A stretch of 64,000 nucleotides of DNA from Membranipora membranacea (lineage: Eukaryota > Bryozoa > Gymnolaemata > Cheilostomatida > Membraniporidae), in assembly GCA_914767715.1 (NCBI GenBank), contig OU612074.1, positions 5,907,501 through 5,971,500 on the forward strand. Direction: 5' to 3'. Below are positions 21,831-36,270 of the stretch, in pieces. The notes beneath the pieces are model-generated. The model saw nothing but the letters and a program-made list of their open reading frames with translations, did not search any database and was not told the origin of the DNA. The translations under genes were made by a program, and so were the position numbers. Within the stretch, counting starts at the first letter, position 1. Each line of letters opens with the position of its first letter.

Positions 21831-24022
21831 ATATATTTCCTTTAACAATTACATGAGGTTTGATATGGACTGATCATCTCCTGTATGATATATATTGACT
21901 TTCACAGAAGTCTAAGCATTTCTCGCAATAAGTATTATGCATAGAGCATAAGCATAGATTCATTTGATTCATATTACTGTAAGTTATTGACTGGGTTGCC
22001 ACATAATCGATAATCGCTTGTTGACTTTGCAGGACTTAAAATAATAATCTTTTTCTCAGCAGCCTCGCATGCCACTGTGCATTATAAGCTGATAGTCTAC
22101 AACTTAAACAGATAAAGAAGATTTGCTAGCAATAAGCACACTACTGCATCGTTCCAATGTTATATTTTATTAAGGGTATAACTGAGTGGTGGTGTGGGTA
22201 TACTTCTCATTAATAGGGACAGTAAGGTTGTGATCAGATACTCAACTCTTTCACAATGTCAAGCGAGCATTCTGAGACACTAGCGCATTAGAAATATCAG
22301 TTATATCGGTCAGACCTTAAAAGATGCACACCTGACTTCTCCACTGATTCAACATCTTTTGTTGGAATGACATTTACAGAATAGAAAATTCTCGAACTCT
22401 TGAACAGGCCAAAAATTTACTGACACTTGGTTAGTGATTTTTTAACGTGTTTTAGTGGTATTTGAATACTTCATAAAGAGGATCAATTTCAGTAAACAAA
22501 TGTCATGTCATTTTCTCCTGTGATATGACTGATACTTTGGCACATTTGTTTTGACAGTGAAACCATCCCCAGGCTTCACCAAGTGGGATCGTCAAACAAA
22601 TATGCATCCTCAAATATTCAAGTGAGAATCAGATTTGGTAACTAAAGTCATAGTGTCAGCAGCTATATTATAAAGGTGTTAGACTGTAGGCACGAGGATT
22701 GCAAACCAAAGTATGCAGTTTAGCACGAAAGAATTTTTCAATGAAAGACATCAAGTTCATGTATAATCCAGAGCTAAGACCATGTCTGCAATTTTTCCTT
22801 TATACATGAAAATGTTTTGCTAGTTGTGATACTTCTAGGGGCATATATAAAATACAATTATCATGAACTTCATCACAATAACACTGACTTTTGCATCCAG
22901 TTTTGCGGGGACAGACAAACGCATCAGCCAATGCGGATGCAAAATGAGGATGTGGAAATGAGAGCTTTCTATTTTTTGTCATAGCATGTATCCAAGTTAA
23001 GTTCTCTTGTATAAGAAATGACAATGACAATAACTCATGCTAGCCAAATAGCCTAATAGCCAAGTAGCTAATGCAATCTTGATTGGAATATAATATCAAT
23101 GAAAACAGGAAATTGAGGGAATTGAAAGGAATGGCTTGACTAGTAATCATTGATTACGTCTTTGGTAAAAACTTGGCCCGATTTCAGCAAAAAGACCAAA
23201 ACAGAACACGAGCTCTACAGGATATCGTCATTGTGCAGCTATTCAAGTACCCATAGTCACACATGTGGGTGACCTTGGCAATAATAGTGCAGTATCATCT
23301 AACATAGATATTTGAAGCTCAAATGGCGTAGATCGTTGTATCCTGGCGTTGATAAAAGCCACAATAATAGATATTTTTATGACATTTAATGTAATCATTT
23401 TCAATTGGTTTGATTAGCCCTTGAATTTTCATTAGATTAAATAATAGAATATAATAAAAATGACTGCTTTTTCAATGACAGTTCGTCCCTGACACCAAAT
23501 TTCATTGCATTTGAAGAGTTTACGTATATTTGGACACAATTTCATTTTAATTTATTTTGTTTGTAATAGGAATTACTATTTTTTGTCATAGCATGTATCC
23601 AAGTTAAGTTCTCTTGTATAAGAAATGACAATGACAATGACTCATGCTAGCCAAATAGCCTAATAGCCAAGTAGCTAAACAGCTGGGATTTCATTATCAT
23701 TTCATCGGCTTTGTTTTTGTATTTTTATCATCATTCCATCAGCTGTTTTTTGTATCAGATAAATAGCGAGAGCATCAAGATACAAATCATTATACTCAAG
23801 ACACATAATCAGTGATGTTGTTTAGTGAATGTTTATTCTAGACAATAATAATCAGATAATTCTGAAAATGCTATTTCTCTGCTCTGAAAGACAAGTTGTA
23901 TGTTATATGTAAAATGCTCAACTCTGACTACCAGAATTCTCGAACTCGTCACACAGTTGTAATAATTTTGTGACAATGCTATTATTTTACCAGGGCACAA
24001 CCAGTACTGACGTCCATTAATA

Positions 24023-24185
24023 CATGACAATTGTCATGCCACTCCAAGAATAATTTGAGATGACAGATTTCAATAGATGACACTTTCTAAAATAGAAACA
24101 GAAAATCAGTATATAAACATGTACAATAAGAACAACCAATCATTCAAGATTTTCTCTTAAAATCAGAACTTAACAAAACTCAGTG
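24023..24185 (+). promoter_or_regulatory. Candidate promoter and exon 1, unit 3
   Basis: Palindrome, TATATAAA (24110-24117) and donor are unchanged from unit 1. Confidence 0.5.
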
Positions 24186-24363
24186 GTAAGTTTACTTGCT
24201 AGTGCATATTATTTCATTGGACTACTGCGCAGGACACAAAGAAAACTCACAGTGATTAAAAAATTCATTTATCTACATTTCAACTGGGATATATTCCAAA
24301 TCGTTAATTATGAACTAAACTACTGAAATGAAATGAATTATAAATTTCTTACTTTTGTAGAAG

Positions 24364-24989
24364 ATGAATATTCTGATCACAGCCCTTATCTTTTCTGCTG
24401 TAATTGGTGAGTTCGACATTCCTAGGAAGACACATCAGAGTGTTCTTAGAGATTGCTATCCTGTACAGTGAACTTCAAAATGTTGTAGCTATACTCAATT
24501 AAACATTTATAAATATTCACATTGACTCATGAGTGCATAGCAGTACTGTGACTTTGTACTAATTAATTGTTGATTTTATTCCATTGCTGCATATTACTTC
24601 ATTGATGTCGTCTGATTTTCTCATGGTTATGAATCATAGTAGAGTTTCACTACAGATGGAATCCTTTTCATGTGTTATTCAGGTGTGAGTTCGGGCTTTA
24701 TTTTTTTGGGAGGAAAGAGGAAGAGGTAAAAGATGCTAATCAGGCCACACTCCAAGCTATGCCGCCCTAAGCTTCAGTAAGCATTGATTGTCTTGATTCA
24801 ACTAGATGGTGTACTTATTGCGCTGGACATAATGTATTCTAAAATTAGCAAGGTAATGGTGTTTGTAAAATTAAAAAAATACGGCAATTTATCATGTACT
24901 TTTATATTTCAGGTTGGAGATCAAAGGCTACCAAGAAAAAAGATGCTATATTTAACCTTCTTTTCTGTTTATATTGTAAAAAAATATAA
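24364..24989 (+). CDS. Candidate small secreted basic peptide gene, unit 3
   Basis: Exons lie at 24361-24406, 24683-24725 and from 24913. The sequence matches unit 1 through the exon 4 stops at 24953-24955 and 24987-24989. Products are predicted to be identical to those of unit 1. Confidence 0.4.
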
Positions 24990-27900
24990 TGCCTTCCTGA
25001 TTCTTCTCTTTTTGTTTTAAACTCCAGCTTTGGCAATAAAAGATAAACTATAAATGAAAATTGATGTAAGGGCGTATAGTAGAAACGGAACAACCTCCTC
25101 CAAATTCAATGGACCTGTTATCACCAAGAGAATTGCTGCATTCAGTAATAATACGAGACAAAACAACGACTAAAATTTATGAAGCTTTAACTTGTTTTTC
25201 TCTTTCTTGATTATATATACAGTTCCACTCAATATCTATAGTAGTAGTGTTGCAAACATCCAATCAACTGGACTTTACTCATTGTCAGGAGATTTTACAA
25301 AATTTACAAATGATCATCATGTATAAGTGTCAGTCTTGCCCTTAGGTGATCACCAATCTGTCTAGATAAGGGGAACATGTAACCATCACCGCATACTCAC
25401 CACGTAGCAATATCCCGACATCCGCGCTGCTTTAGGCGGAGTATGAATTTAAACTCAATTCAGAGATTTTTTTTGCATTATTTGTTCCCTTTGGTTTTGT
25501 GGCCAGAGTATTTATGATTGTTACACTACTTTAAAACATAATGGAGGAGCTCTGAGATTCACCCTATGCATGCAAATTTAAACATGGCAGTATTATGGTA
25601 AAGGATATATGCAGGACAATGCAATGCAGCTATTCTAATAAACAGTGTGCTGTTCATGTTCCAGTAGATATACGAATGCTTAGAGTAGTGTATGCATCCA
25701 TATAAATACGACCGTGATAAAATGAAAGGCAGCATTTGTACAACAATCTGTACTATACAGTATGCCCTGTGTTGATATAATATGCAGTGTAGTTAAGTTA
25801 TGTTACTCAGCAGTGGTCCCTAGTAAGAATTATCAGATTATTTAAAGCCTGAGATTGTATATCTTGATGTTTGAGATTGTTACATTATGACTGATAGGGA
25901 GACTAGCAAAACACAATCTGTAAAGGGCGATTAGCAAGACAATATCTGTATCGGCCATTAATCTTTGGTCATGGTTGCCTACAGTTTTCACTCTCGTCTT
26001 TTCCCTAACAAAGTCACTAAAAGGTATTTGTTGGTTGGTATTCACCTATGGGCTTACTTACTTCGGATTCCGAAATATTTTCAAAAAATATGACACACAG
26101 GACACACAACTCTCATACACTATCTCTGTCTTTATCTCGATGCAGACAGGCCATGCGTGTGTACCTACTACTACCTAGTAAATCAAGCATTTGTTTTGAA
26201 GGAGAAAGATTGCAATTACTATGGCTTCAATTATTTCTTAGGCTTTCACTCAGACAGTGACACACAGTCTGGTTCTAATTGAATATTGAGGTTTCTGGAG
26301 AGGGTGTTGAAACCTAATTTTAGCCTTACCACCATGTTTTACGTTTTGTGAGACACATTCCACCAAACTACAATCAATTGGTATTTCTAAAGCTAGGCGT
26401 TGCGAGGTTTGGTATATGGTATACAGTATAATATAAGAGAGAGATTTATATGAACGTTTACTCACCTAAAAAGATGTACTGTAAAGAGGAAGAGATATCG
26501 CGTTGACTGTCCAAGGTCAAGGCTAATAGTCTAGATGGTACAATTCCGATAAGGTGCTGGTCTGCTAAGATCTCGGATAACCTCACAGTATTTACCCACC
26601 ATAACAAGATAATTCTACAATAAATGGTTCTATGGTATCTATTGCACAAAAGCCAGCAAAGCTTGATCCTGTGCCATGACCTTGCAACAAAACAAACTAA
26701 TTTTCAAAATCATAATTCATGAAAATTCATAAATATATTGCCATTGTTTTGTCATTTCGATTTTTTGAAGTCAATACTGGCCTCTAGGGTCGTCGCATGG
26801 TGCTTTTTTGGGTGAGAAAAAACGTGCAAACGTTCAAAACACCTGCTATCCTACTGTCAGTATATTGACACCTCAGATATCCTTGGTTGAAGGGCAATTG
26901 GGGGACCAATATAATTGTTCGAGCTGTGATGTATGCGATCTCAAATAGTTCAGAAGTAAAGATTTGCCCATGAAAAATCTTTCCAGCATTCTCTTCAAAT
27001 ATAGTTCAAAACTGTTGGTCGTTTAGGGAGGATACAAAAGACATCGATCATCCAGCAGTGAGTCCGTTGCCGACATTAAAATGAAGTTCATTGTCATAAT
27101 TTAGTTTGTGTGGAATGCCATCGATCACCCACCATTAACAATAATGGACTGCTAATCCAATTATGTCTTATTAGAAACACTAGTCTGTAGATATGACATT
27201 ACCAATAAAATAAGAACCAGAGGCTACACTGTTATTGACAAAGTAGCCTACTGCTATAGGACCCTGGTAAGGAAATTGACACAAAATATGTACTGCAGGA
27301 TGTCTGAAATTTAAACAAAAACAGGTCAATCCATGACTTTCACATTTATCAACACGATTAGGTGGCAAAACTAAACTTTTTCTACTTTTCAACAGATTCT
27401 ACTTCTAAATTTCCATCAATTATTATTTTAAAATCATTGAGCATTGGCATCCCTTAATAATAGAGCCATTGCTGTGTTAGTTTCCCCAAGTGGACACAAA
27501 AGACATCAATCATCAACCAGTGCTTCTAGTGCCAATAATAATAATAATAATCCAATGATTGTTTATGACAAACACTAGAATCTAGATACAATTCAACATA
27601 CAGTAATGCAAGAACCTCTGCACAACACACATGTCTTCAGCTAGAAATCATGAGGCAAGCACATAGAGTTATTATATACTCTAGAGTGGACAATGCAGTG
27701 CTGAAAGCGTCCTACTTAATTATTGCGAAATCCATCACACAACGCAATCTGGTTGTGCATGGCTAGTGCCTGTATCATATAACTTATCATTGAGAATATG
27801 CGTATTGGGCATGACAATTTAGATTTCTAGAGCGCTTATATCCATTTTTTCAGAAAATTTTTCATGGGACACCATGTAGATCACTTGCAGGTATTTTCAC

Positions 27901-29344
27901 TTTCAATTCCATGAGGCAACGAAAACTGGTTGTGAGTGGATAGTGCATGAATCATTGACTTTATCATTAAAAATATTAGAATTGGACATACAAATTAAGT
28001 TTATTGATCGAGCACTTATAGCCATTTTATCAAAGAATTTCACATGTAACACCATTAACCTCACCATCACCTGCAGGTACTTTCTCTTCCGGTCAGTTTG
28101 ACATTTTATTATTCTCCCTTTAAAATAAGCCAACTATCAACCGCAAATACATGAGCCTAAATCTCGATGACAGGGCCAGCTGGTTTCTGCCTCTTGCCAG
28201 GTATTTTGCTGTGTCCTGTCTCTCTAACTAATATGTTGCACACTCAGTCGGTGTATTTTATCTGTTCAGTTCCAGCTACTGGCGATGATCTATGATAACA
28301 TGTGATAAAAGTAGCCTGTGGAAAAGCGATTGGAGGCGAAAAGTTTGCTGCTTACCTTTATCGTTTTTAGAGCATTTTTAGCAATATTTTTGTAAAACTT
28401 TTCATGCCACACTAATAGATGTCTTGCAAGTGATTCCTTTCAGGGGGCAGACAGGGGACAAAAAAATTTGTGTATCCCCTTAAAACACCAAAATCTCAAC
28501 TGCCAACACACCATCCCGATAAAATCACAATTACCTGGCTAGCAGGTTTTTGCCCCTGCCACTTGCCTGCCTGCCAATTAAACTGTCTCCTGTCTCTCTA
28601 ACTGAAATATTACACACTCGTGAGTTCATTTAATCTGTGAAGTATAATGACTTCCAATTATACAAGATGAGCAAGTAACCCGTGGCTTAAAATTTTCAGC
28701 TTAAAGATTTCGGTTTTGGTTTGGCTATGTCATTTCTAGCTCTAAATTCCCTCTCCTGGGTAGCCACTCGTTTTTGTATTGCAAAAACTATTCAAGCCAA
28801 CACATCAGGTTAAATCAAAAGATCCATAAGCTCTTCTGCTGAGTCCCTGATTAGCAAGAAAATGTCGAACGGACAAATCAAGATACATACTTGACCAGAT
28901 TGACTCTACATTTTCTAAAATTCCCTAACTCAGTCTGAAAAATTGTATGAAAATGGCAATCAGTTATCAGTTGCAATACATTATGGAGAAAACACCATAA
29001 TATTTCGTCTTTGCAACTCAAATCTTCTGTTGAGAAGAGTACAGGGGCGTAATTAGACACTTTGATAATATTTCATCGTTAGGTACATATAATAGTATAC
29101 AATGTGAATTAAAATCTTTTAACCAATGTTATATACATCATCAGTCCAAGTCTTTCTATTTGCACTCACTACTGCGTTCTACCAATTTTCAGAAAATTAT
29201 ACCAACACAACTGATAATTAACATGGTTATATTAGTGCTGAGAAAGCCGATATAATTTCGCTCTCTCACCGATGTGACATTTTTAAGTTAACAGATATTT
29301 CTGATTTCTCACCATACTCAAAATAAGAGATCATTTCTTTCAGA

Positions 29345-29359
29345 GGGGGGGGGGGGGGG
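29345..29359 (+). repeat. Poly-G tract, 15 G, unit 3
   Basis: One G more than in units 1 and 2. Confidence 0.93.
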
Positions 29360-29392
29360 TGGGTGTGATGCAATTTCCTCTCATGGTTGTTT

Positions 29393-29636
29393 AGGAGTAG
29401 GAGGTGGCTCAGTTGGTTAGAGCGCCGGACTTCAAATCCGGTTCGAATCCCACTGCAGTCCATCTTCTACTGGGGATTGGTTGGTCCCCCAGGTGTGCTC
29501 CGACCTGCCTGCAAACAGAGAGCAATTTGGCGCAGATATTGCGGCCTCGCCATTAAGGCAATAATATTTCGCCGCCCATTCCTCGGGATGGGCGAGTGAT
29601 AAGACATCGGATTTTAATCAACCTTTAATCAACCTT
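29393..29636 (+). mobile_element. tRNA-derived SINE in foldback element, unit 3
   Basis: Intact copy matching unit 1. Confidence 0.84.
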
Positions 29637-30250
29637 ATTTGTAAATATAAACATCAACATCATATACAGACAGGACACAGCTAATATGGCTGGCAAGTGG
29701 CAGTGAAAAAAATTAAGCTAGCCCGGTAGTAGTTTCTGTTTCATCACAGTGATGTGTTTGCGGTTGAGATTTTGGCTTAATTTAGTCGGAAAACAGACAC
29801 AAATTTTCCACTGGCTGCTAGTGAAAATACCTGCAAGTGATCCACATAGTGACGTAAATTTTTTTCCAAAAAAATGGCTATAAGCGCTCTAGAAATCTAA
29901 ATTTCTGTGCCCAATACATATATTCTCAATGATAAGTTTTATGATACAGGCACTAGACATGCACAACCAGATTGAGACTTGTCATGGATTTCGCAATAAT
30001 TAAGTAGGACAAAACCTGTTGCTATTTTTGTACACATTGTCCGCTCTAGAGTATATAATAACTCTATGGGCAAGCACTTGCCTTCTCTAATGCCACCTCC
30101 TCATGGTCTCAGCAGCATGAAGCCATCTCGTTGTGATGATGAGCATTCCACTTCCAACCCTCAGTGCATATTGTCAGCTAAAAAATCGATTTTTATGCTG
30201 TTGCAAAACCTGAGAAGCTGCCAACTTTATTTTACTATTCCTTATTTCAC

Positions 30251-30879
30251 TTCAAAATGTTCTCCCAATCATTTTGATAATTGAACCCAAGCCAAGCCAG
30301 CGCATGGAGGATTGCTTTCTATCACCTCCTCGGCGCAAATGCACTATCATCAAGGCATCAGCCAATCGTGCCAAAGTCCACTACTCTAATTACCACATTG
30401 AGCATCGCACTAATCACAAAACAGTGAGCTGACTGTGATATCACATCTCCTTTGACTGCCTTTTGTGCAAAGGCCAAGCTTTGAGAGCGATCATCCACTG
30501 GATATCACAAACTGAAAACTGCTTGAGTGAAACAGTTCCAAGTCATTTTTGTATTGAGATTAAGTTATATTAAGGCTTCGTGTAATTCAACTATCTATTG
30601 AAAGCTGATCAAAATGTCTTTCCTGTTAAGCTTGTATGTAAAGTTACCACCATGTCTACTGCAGAATAATTTTACTTTTCAGTAATTTCTCATGTATCAA
30701 TTTAGTTGTCACTCTGAATAATATTATTTGAGGCTTTTGAAACACGACTACTATTGAATCCAAAGAAAAATCCTTTTTATTTAATAGCACATGGTAGGAC
30801 ATTCATGATAGAAATGGATGAAAATAAGACCTTTTAATTCACATCTATTGCCACGACTGCTAAATTTCATATATAGTAC
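30251..30879. other. 629-bp presence/absence block, unit 3
   Basis: Present in full. The third base is C, as in units 5 and 6, where unit 1 has G. Confidence 0.93.
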
Positions 30880-32866
30880 ATTTCTGATCTTCTTGTGGCA
30901 GATCGCTCAGAATAGGTTATTCTTAAATTGATAAGCTGACATCAGCCTATTCTCCTTTTTGGGCAAAGACTCGGCTGGTCTTTGTGTCAATATGCAAGTA
31001 CAAAATTTGGGTACAAGATATAATTGTCATTTCTTTACCATAATATCAAATGGCGCTTCACTCTTAACAAAAATAGTTCATTTCTTCTGTATTCATATTT
31101 TTTTGTTGAAGTTATCAATTTCCAATTGATGAGTGACATTGATCCGGAGGAGGGTACCAACAAAGACCTTGGCCGACAATGGCATTTTTATTATAGGATT
31201 AAAGGAAAAACTATGATGATGCATTGGTAAGCTTGGGTAAACTTGAAGATTGGGCCAGCTTGTACATGTCAGTGATTTGGCTTGACAGAACACGACCTCT
31301 ACAGGATATCGTCATTGTGCAGCTATTCAAGTACCCATAGTCACACATGTGGGTGACCTTGGCAAAAATAGTGCAGTATCATCTAACATAGATATTTGAA
31401 GCTCAAATGGCGTGAATCGTTGTATCCTGACGTTGATAAAAGTCACAAGAATAGATATTTTTATGACATTTAATGTAATCATTTTCAATTGGTTTGATTA
31501 GCCCTTGAATTTTCATTAGATTAAATAATAGAATATAATAAAAATGACTGCTTTTTCAATGACAGTTCGTCCCTGACACCAAATTTCATTGCATTTGATA
31601 GAGTTTACGTATATTTGGACACAATTTCATTTTAATTTATTTTGTTTGTAATAGGAATTACTATTTTTGGATTCACTTTTCTTTCGAAACATGAGGCAAG
31701 ATTTTGGTTAACCAAATAACGTTAGCAAATGCAGTTTTACAGCGGTGATCAAGGGAAGTCACTCTGAAAAATATAAAATAACATACGAATAATACATACA
31801 ATATAATCATTCATAGTCATAAAAAATATTCTCATGAAATATACCAATAACTATATTGTATTATTTTTTGTTTACATAACAGTTTTGACACATATAAAGC
31901 ACTCAACGAAGTACTTCATGCACACAAATCAACACCAGACAAGTTTTACATCACAGAGTAAGGATATACAGAGAGGAAACTTCAATGATCATTATAGTGC
32001 CTGCGGTTTTTGATTAACTGGGGGAAATTGTGCACAGCTGGATGCCGAAAACTCTACCTTTGATGGGCCATAATTCATTCTGCCCAGTATTTTGGTGATT
32101 GATTTAAGGCCACACGTTCTCATGCAAATTTCTACTTATTCTTGCAAATTTAATTTCGTATTAATGTGAACCTACCACACATGATTCTCATCTCCGAAAA
32201 TTTCATGAGCGCAATCCTCCTGCGCCAATACAAACAAACGATAGACCTAACAGTGATATGAAATAAAAATATTTATATCAAGGAGAAGCTGTTACTTGTT
32301 GTTTACCGCCCAGTGATTCAGCTTCTATGTATGCCTCAACCATCTCCTCATAATTATTTCAATTGGTACTCATAATTCACTGTATCCCTTCCCCCCTTAC
32401 CCAAGGTCCAAAATTGAATGAGAAACTCTACATATTGATCATCCACTCCATCTTTTTACCAAAGTTGTGTTTGCATAGATTTGACCTTGACTTTTCAATC
32501 AAAACAGGCAGCCACTCAGATAGCATTTTGAGAAGATTTATACTATCTGGTTACGTGCATTGTTAACATACAACGTTCCACAAATTGTGGGAATCCCAAT
32601 CCAAACGAGAGTTTACGTGAAATTTACTCCTAATTGTGAGAAAACGACCCCATATGACTTCACTTTAAGACAGATTTTTCTTTTGGTTCTACTAACAAGA
32701 AAATTCAGTGACAAGTTTATGACATGGCAGTCTAGAACCCTATATGTTTCAACTCTGGCTTAAGATGTTTGCTATTGAATTGTGTTCAACAGTTTTTTTG
32801 AGCATGATATTTGAAACCAGAGTTGATTGATGAAGTTTCATGGCGGACAAACACATAAAAGATTTT

Positions 32867-33111
32867 TTCCAAGTAAGTAAATGCTGCCAAAGCAGGTTGC
32901 TCACTCAACACTTCGAGCCGGCAAAATAGTGTGCCTAAAGGGCAAGGCTGCAATGACCGCGCCAATTTACTCTCGGTTTGTAGGCAGGTCGGAGCACATC
33001 TGGGGGTCCAACAACTCCCAGTAGTCAGTGGAATGCAGTGGGATTCGAACCCGCGACCTGCAACACTTGCAAGCTGAAGGACTGGCGCTCTAACAACTGA
33101 GCCACCACATA
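32867..33111 (-). mobile_element. tRNA-derived SINE, minus strand, unit 3
   Basis: Same as the unit 1 copy. Confidence 0.82.
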
Positions 33112-35303
33112 ATATATTTCCTTTAACAATTACATGAGGTTTGATATGGACTGATCATCTCCTGTATGATATATATTGACTTTCACAGAAGTCTAAGCAT
33201 TTCTCGCAATAAGTATTATGCATAGAGCATAAGCATAGATTCATTTGATTCATATTACTGTAAGTTATTGACTGGGTTGCCACATAATCGATAATCGCTT
33301 GTTGACTTTGCAGGACTTAAAATAATAATCTTTTTCTCAGCAGCCTCGCATGCCACTGTGCATTATAAGCTGATAGTCTACAACTTAAACAGATAAAGAA
33401 GATTTGCTAGCAATAAGCACACTACTGCATCGTTCCAATGTTATATTTTATTAAGGGTATAACTGAGTGGTGGTGTGGGTATACTTCTCATTAATAGGGA
33501 CAGTAAGGTTGTGATCAGATACTCAACTCTTTCACAATGTCAAGCGAGCATTCTGAGACACTAGCGCATTAGAAATATCAGTTATATCGGTCAGACCTTA
33601 AAAGATGCACACCTGACTTCTCCACTGATTCAACATCTTTTGTTGGAATGACATTTACAGAATAGAAAATTCTCGAACTCTTGAACAGGCCAAAAATTTA
33701 CTGACACTTGGTTAGTGATTTTTTAACGTGTTTTAGTGGTATTTGAATACTTCATAAAGAGGATCAATTTCAGTAAACAAATGTCATGTCATTTTCTCCT
33801 GTGATATGACTGATACTTTGGCACATTTGTTTTGACAGTGAAACCATCCCCAGGCTTCACCAAGTGGGATCGTCAAACAAATATGCATCCTCAAATATTC
33901 AAGTGAGAATCAGATTTGGTAACTAAAGTCATAGTGTCAGCAGCTATATTATAAAGGTGTTAGACTGTAGGCACGAGGATTGCAAACCAAAGTATGCAGT
34001 TTAGCACGAAAGAATTTTTCAATGAAAGACATCAAGTTCATGTATAATCCAGAGCTAAGACCATGTCTGCAATTTTTCCTTTATACATGAAAATGTTTTG
34101 CTAGTTGTGATACTTCTAGGGGCATATATAAAATACAATTATCATGAACTTCATCACAATAACACTGACTTTTGCATCCAGTTTTGCGGGGACAGACAAA
34201 TGCATCAGCCAATGCGGATGCAAAATGAGGATGTGGAAATGAGAGCTTTCTATTTTTTGTCATAGCATGTATCCAAGTTAAGTTCTCTTGTATAAGAAAT
34301 GACAATGACAATAACTCATGCTAGCCAAATAGCCTAATAGCCAAGTAGCTAATGCAATCTTGATTGGAATATAATATCAATGAAAACAGGAAATTGAGGG
34401 AATTGAAAGGAATGGCTTGACTAGTAATCATTGATTACGTCTTTGGTAAAAACTTGGCCCGATTTCAGCAAAAAGACCAAAACAGAACACGAGCTCTACA
34501 GGATATCGTCATTGTGCAGCTATTCAAGTACCCATAGTCACACATGTGGGTGACCTTGGCAATAATAGTGCAGTATCATCTAACATAGATATTTGAAGCT
34601 CAAATGGCGTAGATCGTTGTATCCTGGCGTTGATAAAAGCCACAATAATAGATATTTTTATGACATTTAATGTAATCATTTTCAATTGGTTTGATTAGCC
34701 CTTGAATTTTCATTAGATTAAATAATAGAATATAATAAAAATGACTGCTTTTTCAATGACAGTTCGTCCCTGACACCAAATTTCATTGCATTTGAAGAGT
34801 TTACGTATATTTGGACACAATTTCATTTTAATTTATTTTGTTTGTAATAGGAATTACTATTTTTTGTCATAGCATGTATCCAAGTTAAGTTCTCTTGTAT
34901 AAGAAATGACAATGACAATGACTCATGCTAGCCAAATAGCCTAATAGCCAAGTAGCTAAACAGCTGGGATTTCATTATCATTTCATCGGCTTTGTTTTTG
35001 TATTTTTATCATCATTCCATCAGCTGTTTTTTGTATCAGATAAATAGCGAGAGCATCAAGATACAAATCATTATACTCAAGACACATAATCAGTGATGTT
35101 GTTTAGTGAATGTTTATTCTAGACAATAATAATCAGATAATTCTGAAAATGCTATTTCTCTGCTCTGAAAGACAAGTTGTATGTTATATGTAAAATGCTC
35201 AACTCTGACTACCAGAATTCTCGAACTCGTCACACAGTTGTAATAATTTTGTGACAATGCTATTATTTTACCAGGGCACAACCAGTACTGACGTCCATTA
35301 ATA

Positions 35304-35466
35304 CATGACAATTGTCATGCCACTCCAAGAATAATTTGAGATGACAGATTTCAATAGATGACACTTTCTAAAATAGAAACAGAAAATCAGTATATAAACA
35401 TGTACAATAAGAACAACCAATCATTCAAGATTTTCTCTTAAAATCAGAACTTAACAAAACTCAGTG
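35304..35466 (+). promoter_or_regulatory. Candidate promoter and exon 1, unit 4
   Basis: Palindrome, TATATAAA (35391-35398) and donor are unchanged from unit 1. Confidence 0.5.
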
Positions 35467-35644
35467 GTAAGTTTACTTGCTAGTGCATATTATTTCATTG
35501 GACTACTGCGCAGGACACAAAGAAAACTCACAGTGATTAAAAAATTCATTTATCTACATTTCAACTGGGATATATTCCAAATCGTTAATTATGAACTAAA
35601 CTACTGAAATGAAATGAATTATAAATTTCTTACTTTTGTAGAAG

Positions 35645-36270
35645 ATGAATATTCTGATCACAGCCCTTATCTTTTCTGCTGTAATTGGTGAGTTCGACAT
35701 TCCTAGGAAGACACATCAGAGTGTTCTTAGAGATTGCTATCCTGTACAGTGAACTTCAAAATGTTGTAGCTATACTCAATTAAACATTTATAAATATTCA
35801 CATTGACTCATGAGTGCATAGCAGTACTGTGACTTTGTACTAATTAATTGTTGATTTTATTCCATTGCTGCATATTACTTCATTGATGTCGTCTGATTTT
35901 CTCATGGTTATGAATCATAGTAGAGTTTCACTACAGATGGAATCCTTTTCATGTGTTATTCAGGTGTGAGTTCGGGCTTTATTTTTTTGGGAGGAAAGAG
36001 GAAGAGGTAAAAGATGCTAATCAGGCCACACTCCAAGCTATGCCGCCCTAAGCTTCAGTAAGCATTGATTGTCTTGATTCAACTAGATGGTGTACTTATT
36101 GCGCTGGACATAATGTATTCTAAAATTAGCAAGGTAATGGTGTTTGTAAAATTAAAAAAATACGGCAATTTATCATGTACTTTTATATTTCAGGTTGGAG
36201 ATCAAAGGCTACCAAGAAAAAAGATGCTATATTTAACCTTCTTTTCTGTTTATATTGTAAAAAAATATAA
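35645..36270 (+). CDS. Candidate small secreted basic peptide gene, unit 4
   Basis: Exons lie at 35642-35687, 35964-36006 and from 36194. Splice sites and stops (36234-36236, 36268-36270) match unit 1. Products are predicted to be identical. Confidence 0.4.

Larger units (their letters stand above)
11279..21929. repeat. Tandem array unit 2 (short type, complete)
   Basis: This second copy is 10,651 bp. It lacks the 629-bp block, with the junction at 19598/19599. The 7.4 kb before the poly-G tract align to unit 1 at a constant offset of 11,278 with no indel and only a few base changes. Examples are a C near 12239, a G near 16868 and a G near 17162. It shares a G near 20259 with unit 4, the other short unit. 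Confidence 0.98.
27662..30068. mobile_element. Foldback DNA transposon, unit 3
   Basis: Same borders and target duplication. Length is 2,407 bp because the internal poly-G is one base longer. Confidence 0.87.
21930..33210. repeat. Tandem array unit 3 (long type, complete)
   Basis: This third copy is 11,281 bp and long type, with the 629-bp block at 30251-30879. It shares two right-half variants with unit 5 (near 31823 and 32231) that units 2 and 4 lack. This supports a long/short alternation as a higher-order repeat. The poly-G tract is one base longer than in units 1 and 2. Confidence 0.98.
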